The notes under the pieces: generated by a model
The model's input: only the letters and a program-made list of their open reading frames with translations
Database searches by the model: none
What the model was told of the DNA's origin: nothing
Shown here: positions 25,891 to 32,613 of the stretch, piece by piece
Layout of the letters: every line of letters begins with the position of its first letter
Numbering within the stretch: the first letter of the stretch is position 1
Made by a program: the position numbers and the translations under genes
Assembly: GCA_049334165.1 (NCBI GenBank)
Contig: JBEGHD010000008.1
DNA from: JBEGHD01 sp049334165
GTDB lineage: Bacteria; Bacteroidota; Bacteroidia; Flavobacteriales_D; Sanyastnellaceae
Length of the DNA stretch: 64,000 bases
Strand: one strand, 5' to 3'

Positions 25891-26652
25891 ATGCGAACAA
25901 TCATTCAGCTAGGATTACTTTCAACTCTTGTTGCCTTGTTTTGCGCTTGCGAAACTGATGTCGATAAAAACCCTCCGGCCATTCTCGATTTTCAGGTGAA
26001 TGGAAACGAAGAAGACTCGGTTTCGGTGGATGCGGGCACTAATGTCCAGTTTTCTGCCCGCCTCGAAGATGACGATGAGCTCCGCGAAATGCGGTTTGCC
26101 ATTTCACTTAATGAAACAAAATACGTTTACCCATCAGAGTTTCCATCCAGGGTTGTGATCATTGATGTTTTCGACAGTGAGTACGATTTTGGGCAGGTGG
26201 TGAATTTCCCGGATACAGTTCCCGCAAGCACCTGGCAGGTTGAGCTGAGCACTTTCGATGGAAACGGAAATTTCGTGGAAGTCACAAAAGAAATGACCGT
26301 TCAAAATTCCTTTTTGCCGGCCATTAAGGTGGATTCGATTTTTCCATCGCTTTCTGTGTCCTCCAACACAGAACTCCAACTGGCCGACACCTTAGACTTC
26401 TTCGGTGACGTAGCAGGTTTTGCCAACCTCAGTCGTGTGGCTCTGGAGTTACAGCTTGTAGAAACGGGTGAAACCGTGTGGCAAATTGAAGAAATGCCTA
26501 TTGCGACAAGTTTCTCCTTCCAGTCTTTTTCGCAGCTTTTGATCTTGCCTACAGAGCTAGAATTTGGGGACTATTTCCTCGATCTCGTAGCAGAAGATGC
26601 AGAAGGCTATGAGAGTCGCATTCGCTACGATGTTTCTTTCGAAGAAGATTAG
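25891..26652 (+). CDS. DUF4625-like lipoprotein without the His-rich turns
   Basis: A 253-residue lipoprotein (LFCAC-E lipobox, Cys about 20). The mature part repeats the two-unit layout of the preceding gene: KNPPAILDFQVNGNEEDSV then a second unit from about residue 140 (LPAIKVDSIFPSL), and ends RIRYDVSFEED. The His clusters of the upstream paralogue are absent, so if the family binds metal this copy has probably lost that. The ATG at 25891 is chosen because it starts a proper lipoprotein signal; upstream in-frame codons overlap the terminator. Likely a diverged duplicate with its own promoter. Confidence 0.8.
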   Translation: MRTIIQLGLLSTLVALFCACETDVDKNPPAILDFQVNGNEEDSVSVDAGTNVQFSARLEDDDELREMRFAISLNETKYVYPSEFPSRVVIIDVFDSEYDFGQVVNFPDTVPASTWQVELSTFDGNGNFVEVTKEMTVQNSFLPAIKVDSIFPSLSVSSNTELQLADTLDFFGDVAGFANLSRVALELQLVETGETVWQIEEMPIATSFSFQSFSQLLILPTELEFGDYFLDLVAEDAEGYESRIRYDVSFEED

Positions 26653-26815
26653 CGCTATATGGCTGACGTTAAATAATTAGCTGACAAATTTCTTAGTGCT
26701 TGAATATATTGTTCAAGTTCAAGGCTTGCGAAGTTTTTTAAATAAGGAGTTTACGGCCGTAAATGACTGTTTTAAAAATAAGTATAACGAAGAAATTGGA
26801 CAATAGAGTCAAGCA

Positions 26816-27448
26816 TCAGCTCAGAAATCCCAGACCTTTAGGTTGAAACAACAGCCAGCCCGTAATGCTATCTCGTCCCGATTGTGTGGGCAAAACCTCG
26901 TGCCACAGGGTATCACTTTTGAAAATCACCAGTCGGTTTGCCAGTGGTTCAACCAGCTTTTCTTCACCTTCGAGAAAGAGTCTGAGTTGTCCGCCATCTG
27001 CCGGTTTCCAGTTTTCGTTGAGGTAAAAAACACAAGAGATCAGGCGGTTGTTCCGGTCGTTAAATTGATCGAGGTGTTTTTTGTAAAAGCTGCCAATAGG
27101 GTAGTGGGCCATGTGAAATTCGTAATCCGAAATACTCAGGAAACAAAAACGCTTCAAAAGTCCAACCAGCTCGTCAATCGTGTCGAAGTAGATCGAAGTT
27201 TGCGGGTCGTTTTCTCTGGAAATCCAGTGAATGAAATCGCCCCGGACAGATTTATTTATCTGGTGCTGAGATAGCGTCCCAATTCCGGCACTTTCAAAAT
27301 CATTTTGATTTTTCTTTTCATCAAAATACTCACGAAGCTTTTTGTAGCTCTTTGGATCCATGAAATCATCGATCACCAGATAGTCGTCATTGGCGAGCCG
27401 ATCGAACCGCTCCAACCACAGTTCTTCAGAAAGAATTTGTTGACTCAT
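26816..27448 (-). CDS. 2OG-Fe(II) oxygenase (prolyl 4-hydroxylase-like)
   Basis: A 210-residue dioxygenase with the double-stranded beta-helix motifs: HxD iron ligands in FYKKHLDQFND (about residues 127-133), CVFYLNENWKPADGGQLRL, the distal His in KSDTLWHEVLPT (about 183) and the 2-oxoglutarate-binding Arg in GRDSITGWL. This matches stand-alone 2OG oxygenases related to prolyl hydroxylases. Substrate unknown. Cytoplasmic; no operon partner. A near-consensus -7 box (AATCTTTG, one mismatch) lies about 20 nt upstream. Confidence 0.9.
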   Translation of the reverse strand: MSQQILSEELWLERFDRLANDDYLVIDDFMDPKSYKKLREYFDEKKNQNDFESAGIGTLSQHQINKSVRGDFIHWISRENDPQTSIYFDTIDELVGLLKRFCFLSISDYEFHMAHYPIGSFYKKHLDQFNDRNNRLISCVFYLNENWKPADGGQLRLFLEGEEKLVEPLANRLVIFKSDTLWHEVLPTQSGRDSITGWLLFQPKGLGFLS

Positions 27449-27634
27449 TGAGATGATAATTAAGGAGACAAAGATTCACCAAAAAATCCACAGCTAGTGC
27501 AAAAAGGTCTACAAATAGCGCAATGGTATAAAAGCGAAGATCAGTGCTATGAACTGCCCACAGGACTTGCAAAGAAATCGATCTTGCACAAGACCTCAAA
27601 CCAGATTAGAGGTGTCATTCGAATTTCTGGAATT

Positions 27635-28033
27635 TCAGTTAACTATTTGTTCTAGTTTGCTTGCCGAAAGGGGTTTGTCAATATATCCGTCAATAGAAAA
27701 CTTCTGAGATTGTTCCCGATCATTTGGGTTTGTGGAAGAGGATACAATGACAATTTTAAAATTTCTATTCAGTTCATTTTTGAACGCATCTAGTTCTTCC
27801 AAAAATTCGAATCCGTTCATTACTGGCATTTTAATGTCCAATAAAATTAGATCCGGGCATTCGGATTCTTGAACGGGAATGCAGTGCTCTTTCACAAATG
27901 AAAGTGCTTCGTAGCCATTTCTCGATTCATGCATATGATCGGCAATGTGCATTCCCTCGAGTACTTCCTTGTGAAGGAAATTACTAACCTGATCGTCATC
28001 CACCAGCAAGACACAATTAAACTTTTTCATCAC
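27635..28033 (-). CDS. CheY-like single-domain response regulator
   Basis: A 132-residue receiver domain with no output domain. Acidic pocket VDDDQ (residues 11-15), phospho-acceptor Asp66 in LLDIKMPVMNG, the switch Ser/Thr in IVSSSTNP, and the conserved Lys in YIDKPLS. The type with 'L-H-x-x-V' and 'R/K-N-G-x-E-A-L' is the common Bacteroidota partner of membrane kinases. It overlaps the 3' end of the kinase gene by 17 nt, so the two are translated as a pair; it is probably phosphorylated by that kinase and acts through protein contacts. Confidence 0.93.
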   Translation of the reverse strand: MMKKFNCVLLVDDDQVSNFLHKEVLEGMHIADHMHESRNGYEALSFVKEHCIPVQESECPDLILLDIKMPVMNGFEFLEELDAFKNELNRNFKIVIVSSSTNPNDREQSQKFSIDGYIDKPLSASKLEQIVN

Positions 28034-29159
28034 TCGATAATTTTAAATTCACAATTGCAGTGGTTCCCTTTCCCACTTCACTCTCATACGTCAGATCACT
28101 ACCTTTTTTACGAAGCAAGTTTCGCACCATGTACAGCCCAATTCCTGAACCCTCGACATGGTCGTGAAACCTTGTGAATAGATCGAAGACTTTTTGACCC
28201 TTGGATTCTGCGTCAAAACCAAGTCCGTTATCTGTCACTCGAATCTCTACACCGTCATTCGTCTTCTCAGAACTAATGGTAATCTTCAATGGGCGATCCG
28301 GATCTTTGTATTTCAGGGAGTTACTCAACAGGTTGTAGATTACACTCTTTAATGCAATCCTCGACCATTTGACGATCTTTACTTCTAGCTTTTTCTCAAT
28401 TGTGACCTCAGTTGCTTCAAAGAGCATCTTGTTTTCCCTTAGAATAGTTTCGATCAGTTCATCCAGATCAATTTCCTCTTCAGCATCAAAGGGTGTCTTT
28501 TGTGATTTGATTACTTCTGTCAGTTTGTGAAGCGTAGTTTTCATACTCTGAATAGAACTATCCATATGCTTGAATACTTCTTTCTTATGATTGTCAGAAT
28601 CCTCACTTTGACTTAACAAGGCAAGAAGCCCTTCCAGGTTGCTCACTGGAGATTTTAAGTCGTGTGAGGCAGCATACACAAAGGAGTCTAGATCTTCATT
28701 TAAATCTTTCAATTGATCATTTTGAGACCGCAATTCAGTGGTTTGCGAGTCAATTATCACCTGGTATTGTCTGGGGGTTTTCATTGCCAGCGCCTCTGGC
28801 AGAACTCTTCGCAGTCCGAAAAAAGCAGCCCATGAAACAATGGCGGTGATCAGTAGCACTACTGCCGAAACACGGTAGACAGGTACGTAGAACATGAAGG
28901 CATCAAGGAAGTGTGTAGTTCCACAGGCAAAAATGAAAAGGATGAATAGCAAAAAGACCTTGGTAAAGGGAAGGTCGCTTTTTCTCTTCATCATCATTCT
29001 ATAGAGCAAAACTGGAATGGAGAAATAAGCCAGCCAAATAGCTACACTCGAAAATATGTAAAGCCAGCCGTGAAAATCTGTCCAGATTCCACAAGCCCAG
29101 CGTTTGGGCCATAAAGAAGTCGTAAAAAAATTCTCGAAAAACTCCCAGACCTGTTCCAT
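28017..29159 (-). CDS. Sensor histidine kinase with ethylene-receptor-like membrane domain
   Basis: A 380-residue kinase. Residues about 30-120 form three membrane helices with high similarity in pattern to the ETR1/cyanobacterial ethylene-binding domain: IWLAYFSIPVLL (Tyr45, Ile48, Pro49 matching ETR1 Tyr32, Ile35, Pro36) and LFIFACGTTHFLDA (Ile76, Cys79, His83 matching Ile62, Cys65, His69, the copper site). The position of ETR1 Asp25 is Ser38 here. Then a coiled linker, HisKA (ASHDLKSPVSN, His166) and HATPase (N box LLSNSLKY, DNGLGFD, GSGIGLYMV). Partner regulator overlaps downstream. Numbering comparison is from memory of ETR1. Confidence 0.92.
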   Translation of the reverse strand: MEQVWEFFENFFTTSLWPKRWACGIWTDFHGWLYIFSSVAIWLAYFSIPVLLYRMMMKRKSDLPFTKVFLLFILFIFACGTTHFLDAFMFYVPVYRVSAVVLLITAIVSWAAFFGLRRVLPEALAMKTPRQYQVIIDSQTTELRSQNDQLKDLNEDLDSFVYAASHDLKSPVSNLEGLLALLSQSEDSDNHKKEVFKHMDSSIQSMKTTLHKLTEVIKSQKTPFDAEEEIDLDELIETILRENKMLFEATEVTIEKKLEVKIVKWSRIALKSVIYNLLSNSLKYKDPDRPLKITISSEKTNDGVEIRVTDNGLGFDAESKGQKVFDLFTRFHDHVEGSGIGLYMVRNLLRKKGSDLTYESEVGKGTTAIVNLKLSSDEKV

Positions 29160-29281
29160 AAACTCGTATTAGATTAAGTGTTGTTAGTTGAAGCTTAAAA
29201 GTAAGAAATTCGTGCAAATTGCTCTGGGATAATGGAACTTTGGGTTTTCGAAATACTTTCAGGAAAGAAACAATGGTGAAT

Positions 29282-29314
29282 TTTGAATGTTATAGTATCT
29301 GGACGATAATTTTG
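29282..29314 (+). promoter_or_regulatory. Full -33/-7 promoter (TTTG, 21 bp, TAATTTTG)
   Basis: TTTG at 29282-29285 and TAATTTTG at 29307-29314 with 21-bp spacing; the ATG of the next gene is 14 nt downstream. One of the two best complete Bacteroidota-type promoters in the window. Confidence 0.7.
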
Positions 29315-29328
29315 AAAAACAAAATCTC

Positions 29329-29733
29329 ATGAATACAGCAACGGCACTTCAAAATCTTCAATTTTTATCTGAACAGGCACGGAAATACCGTAAGAAAGGC
29401 TCTGTCTCAGATGACGATATGTATCACTTCGCTAACGAAATTGAGCAGTTTAAGAAAGACGCCAAACACAGCGACTTACCCAAAGACCTCAAGAAGGAAA
29501 TCAGTGAATTAGACCTGACTTTCACCGACACGAAAACCTCGGCCGGTTATTTTATGATGGGAATCAGTGCAATCGCCCTCGGTGCAGCAGTGAGTGTTTT
29601 CTTTCTTTCCCGCAGGTCCAAAAGACGCGCTTTTTTGGAATTGCTCGATATGAAGGCTGAGATCCTCGCAGATCGAATTGCCGAGGGATTGAGAAGTTTG
29701 GATCCAGAAGAGTTTGAACCCGAGCATAACTAG
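29329..29733 (+). CDS. Small single-pass membrane protein, unknown function
   Basis: A 134-residue protein: a charged helical N-terminal region (residues 1-68), one membrane segment (about 70-91: FMMGISAIALGAAVSVFFLS) followed by positively charged RRSKRRAF, and an acidic helical tail. No signal peptide; the N-terminal region would be outside if the positive-inside rule holds. No known family recognised. Divergent from the two-component pair and preceded by a good promoter. Confidence 0.75.
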   Translation: MNTATALQNLQFLSEQARKYRKKGSVSDDDMYHFANEIEQFKKDAKHSDLPKDLKKEISELDLTFTDTKTSAGYFMMGISAIALGAAVSVFFLSRRSKRRAFLELLDMKAEILADRIAEGLRSLDPEEFEPEHN

Positions 29734-29958
29734 TCGCATCAATTTAGAGCCGTTAAAGCTTGTTAAGCTCGGATTGCACGAAGGAGCAACATTTTTCTTT
29801 TAACAGAAGCTCACGAATATCTGGAAGACAGAAGACTAGCAATTGTTTAGGCTTTTCTAAATGACTGAAAATCTGGCGATTCAAATTTTCACGAATTTGG
29901 ATTTCCACAGAAAAAGCCAAAGCTTTGAAAAAATTCGAAAATCAAATAATACATTTTT

Positions 29959-30456
29959 ATGTTTAAGAGAGCAACGAAGAAATTTTTAATGATTGCAGGA
30001 ATGAGTGTTGGAGCAATGCTGTTTGCCACACAGACATACAGTCAGCAAGGTATGCCGCTGAGACAACAAGGTCAGCCTACTCAATCTGCGGATTATAGTG
30101 AAGAAGAAATTGAGAAGTTTATCGAAGGAAATCAGGTGGTTCAGACTATCCAAAAAGAAAAGCGTCCTGAAATGATGCAGGTGATTGAAAAGCAAGAGGG
30201 CATGGACATGCAGACTTTCAATCAGATTGCTCAGGCTCAGCAACAGGGCGGTGGCGATTTCAGCGAAGAGAAAATGGCTGCTTTCCAGGAAGTGTCTATG
30301 AAGCTTCAGAAAAAGCAACAAGAGATGCAGCAGGAGATGGCTGAGCGTCTTCCAGAAGAAGCCGGCATTTCAATGAAGAAATTTCAGGAAATGATGATGG
30401 CTTATCGCCAGAATCCTGAATTTCAAAAAGAAGTTCAGGCGAAAATGCAGAACTAA
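29959..30456 (+). CDS. DUF4168 secreted protein
   Basis: A 165-residue exported protein: signal peptide (MIAGMSVGAMLFATQTYSQQ), then a DUF4168-type helical domain beginning YSEEEIEKFIEGNQVVQTIQ with the typical 'E-x-E-G-M-x-x-x-x-F-N-x-I' (EGMDMQTFNQIAQ). The rest is very rich in Gln, Met and Glu (QKKQQEMQQEMAERLPEE), suggesting coiled coil. Periplasmic; function unknown. Ends in a clear terminator. Confidence 0.85.
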   Translation: MFKRATKKFLMIAGMSVGAMLFATQTYSQQGMPLRQQGQPTQSADYSEEEIEKFIEGNQVVQTIQKEKRPEMMQVIEKQEGMDMQTFNQIAQAQQQGGGDFSEEKMAAFQEVSMKLQKKQQEMQQEMAERLPEEAGISMKKFQEMMMAYRQNPEFQKEVQAKMQN

Positions 30457-30485
30457 GAAGAATAGCATTTAGAAAATAAATAGAG

Positions 30486-30517
30486 CTCCCCTTCGGAAAC
30501 GTTGGGGAGTTTTTTTG
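30486..30517 (+). terminator. Intrinsic terminator after the DUF4168 gene
   Basis: CTCCCC/GGGGAG stem with a 12-nt loop followed by an 8-T run, 30 nt after the stop codon. Confidence 0.85.
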
Positions 30518-30771
30518 TGTCCAATGAATTCTCGGTCTGACGTGTTTTTATCAAATACTTTCGACCAAAATGTCGTCCCTCAGGGACTTCCGACCAAATC
30601 CAGTTCTACCATAATACTGCTACTCGCAAGCTGATTGTGCATGGATGGCGTTGTCAGCTATGAAAGTATCTTGCCTTCGGGACTTGAAAGCACCAAGCAC
30701 TAAATTTCAAAGCCCCAACTTAGGCTGCAGGATGTAGCCCCACAACTTTATCTCAATCTTTTCTCCAGAAA
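30518..30771. other. Intergenic region with a degenerate repeat copy
   Basis: No gene supported. It contains a small GTCCC/GGGAC hairpin (30576-30588) and, at 30689-30767, a copy of the degenerate repeat seen three times at 41271-41575; the two share the run CCCCACAACTTTATCTC and flanking AGCACCAAGCAC and TCCAGAAA. Confidence 0.6.
30689..30767 (+). repeat. Single dispersed copy of the 'AGCACCAA...ACTTTATCTC' repeat
   Basis: Matches the array at 41271-41575 in three blocks in the same order: AGCACCAAGCAC, CCCCACAACTTTATCTC and TCCAGAAA. Confidence 0.65.
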
Positions 30772-32502
30772 TTACTCCGCATCCAGAGTCGCTGGTTTCT
30801 TATCAGGCATGATGCTCTGGAAAATAATTGCCAGCAAGACACACAACGCGCAACCTATGGCATTAAGCCAAAGGAAACCGAGATACTCATCTTCCGGAAG
30901 GTAAATGGCAAGAAAGTAAGTCGCAATAATGGCCAGCTCACTGAGAACTGCGGCCAGGAAAATCGCTTTCGCCTTGATCCACTTCAGGTAGAAAGCCGCG
31001 AGGAATATTCCCAAAATAGTCCCGTAAAAGATCGAGCCCACGATGTTTACAAACTGGATGAGGTTTTCGAACAGGGTTCCGAAACTGGCAAAGGCAATAG
31101 CAATTACTCCCCACATCACTGTGAAAAGTTTCGAAGTGTTCACCATTCCCATGTCTGTGGATTCTTTTTTGGAGTTCCTCTTGTAGATGTCAACCGTAGT
31201 AGTTGAGGCCAGGGCATTGAGCTCCGAAGCGGTACTCGACATGGCTGCAGAGATAATGACCGCAAGCAGTAATCCAACGAGTCCAGCAGGCAGGTAATTC
31301 AGAATAAAATGAATGAATACGTAGTCCTTGTCGTTGGTTTCAAAATCTTCATTCACTTTTTTGACAATGGTTTTGGCTTTTTCTCTGAGCCTGTCTTCCT
31401 TCTCGTTTAGCTGTTGAATGGAGTTGGCCAGAGCAGCTTCTGCCTGGAGGTTCCCACTTCGTTCTGCTTCCAGGTAGTTGATCTGGGTTTCTTGTTTTTG
31501 CTCGAAAAGCGTGGTGTACTCTGCGTTTACTGCAGCAAACTCGTCTTTGTATTCCGACTGGTTGATCTGATCATTTACTGAGGTATTGAAGAAAACCGGT
31601 GCCTGATTGAATTGAAAGAAAACGAAAACCAGAACGCCCACAAGCAAGATGAAAAACTGCATCGGTACTTTGAGGAGTCCGTTGAAAACGAGACCGAGAC
31701 GCATCTCGCGAACTGACTTTCCCGAAAGGTAGCGCTGCACCTGCGATTGATCTGTTCCAAAGTAGGAGAGGGCGAGGAAAAGTCCACCAGTGATTCCCGA
31801 CCAAAAAGTGTAACGTTTGTCGGTGTCCATGGAAAAGTCGAGCACATCCATTTTGTTGCTCACTCCCGCAAGATTCAGCGCAGCGCTAAAGTCGATCTGC
31901 TCTGGCAACGACTCGAGAATGATGAAAAATGCGGCAAACATACCGCACATGATCACAAACATCTGTTGCTTCTGTGTGACGCTGACCGCTCTCGTTCCAC
32001 CACTGACGGTGTAGATGATTACCAGCACTCCAATGATAACGTTAAGCAAGTTGAGGTTCCAGCCGAGAATCGAAGAGAGAATAATGGCTGGTGCGTAGAT
32101 GGTGATTCCTGCAGCCAGTCCGCGCTGGATCAAAAAGAGAATTGCGGCCAGTGAACGGGTTTTGAGGTCAAATCGCTTTTCTAAAAATTCGTAGGCTGTG
32201 TAGACATTGAGTCGATGGTAGAGCGGGATGAACGTGATGCAGATGATGATCATTGCCAGCGGCAGACCGAAGTAGAACTGGACGAATCCCATGCCATCAG
32301 CATACGCCTGACCTGGTGTGGAAAGAAATGTGATCGCACTAGCTTGCGTGGCCATTACCGAAAGTCCGATGGTCCACCACTGCGATTTTTTATCTCCAAG
32401 CAAATAGCCGTGAATATTTTTGTTCCCTTTAGTTCTCCATGCACCATAGATCACGATAAAGAGCAAAGTTGCCGAGAGTACAATCCAGTCGAGAGTCGTC
32501 AT
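30772..32502 (-). CDS. Sodium:solute symporter (SLC5/SSS family)
   Basis: A 576-residue inner-membrane transporter with about 13 membrane segments. The first helices WIVLSATLLFIVIYGAW and SVMATQASAITFLSTPGQAY carry the SSS signature; LGWNLNLLNVIIGVLVIIYTVSGGTRAV and SAAMSSTASELNALAST (the second Na+ site region) are also typical. A soluble, coiled-coil insert of about 80 residues (about 320-400, rich in Glu/Gln) is a Bacteroidota variant. Substrate unknown; co-transcription with a PIG-L deacetylase suggests a sugar or amino sugar. Starts 6 nt after the 34-residue membrane protein gene. Confidence 0.92.
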   Translation of the reverse strand: MTTLDWIVLSATLLFIVIYGAWRTKGNKNIHGYLLGDKKSQWWTIGLSVMATQASAITFLSTPGQAYADGMGFVQFYFGLPLAMIIICITFIPLYHRLNVYTAYEFLEKRFDLKTRSLAAILFLIQRGLAAGITIYAPAIILSSILGWNLNLLNVIIGVLVIIYTVSGGTRAVSVTQKQQMFVIMCGMFAAFFIILESLPEQIDFSAALNLAGVSNKMDVLDFSMDTDKRYTFWSGITGGLFLALSYFGTDQSQVQRYLSGKSVREMRLGLVFNGLLKVPMQFFILLVGVLVFVFFQFNQAPVFFNTSVNDQINQSEYKDEFAAVNAEYTTLFEQKQETQINYLEAERSGNLQAEAALANSIQQLNEKEDRLREKAKTIVKKVNEDFETNDKDYVFIHFILNYLPAGLVGLLLAVIISAAMSSTASELNALASTTTVDIYKRNSKKESTDMGMVNTSKLFTVMWGVIAIAFASFGTLFENLIQFVNIVGSIFYGTILGIFLAAFYLKWIKAKAIFLAAVLSELAIIATYFLAIYLPEDEYLGFLWLNAIGCALCVLLAIIFQSIMPDKKPATLDAE

Positions 32503-32508
32503 ATGCTA

Positions 32509-32613
32509 TCAGGCAAAAATTTTTGTGATCCAGTAAAAGATGACTATGTACACCGCATTTGCGATGAGGATGACCGTGTAGCTTTTTTTCCAGGTATCGA
32601 CTTTATCTTTCAT
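32509..32613 (-). CDS. 34-residue single-span membrane protein between PIG-L and symporter
   Basis: ATG at 32613, TGA ending at 32509; sequence MKDKVDTWKKSYTVILIANA then VYIVIFYWITKIFA. A charged N-terminus precedes one hydrophobic helix (about residues 12-34). Its start overlaps the end of the PIG-L gene by 11 nt and its stop is 6 nt before the symporter ATG, so spacing is that of a translationally coupled middle gene. It could be a small accessory subunit of the symporter. Too short for most gene finders. Confidence 0.65.
   Translation of the reverse strand: MKDKVDTWKKSYTVILIANAVYIVIFYWITKIFA

Noticed and set aside
31747..32154. 135-codon plus-strand frame inside the symporter gene
   Set aside because: Pure antisense shadow of a well-supported membrane transporter.
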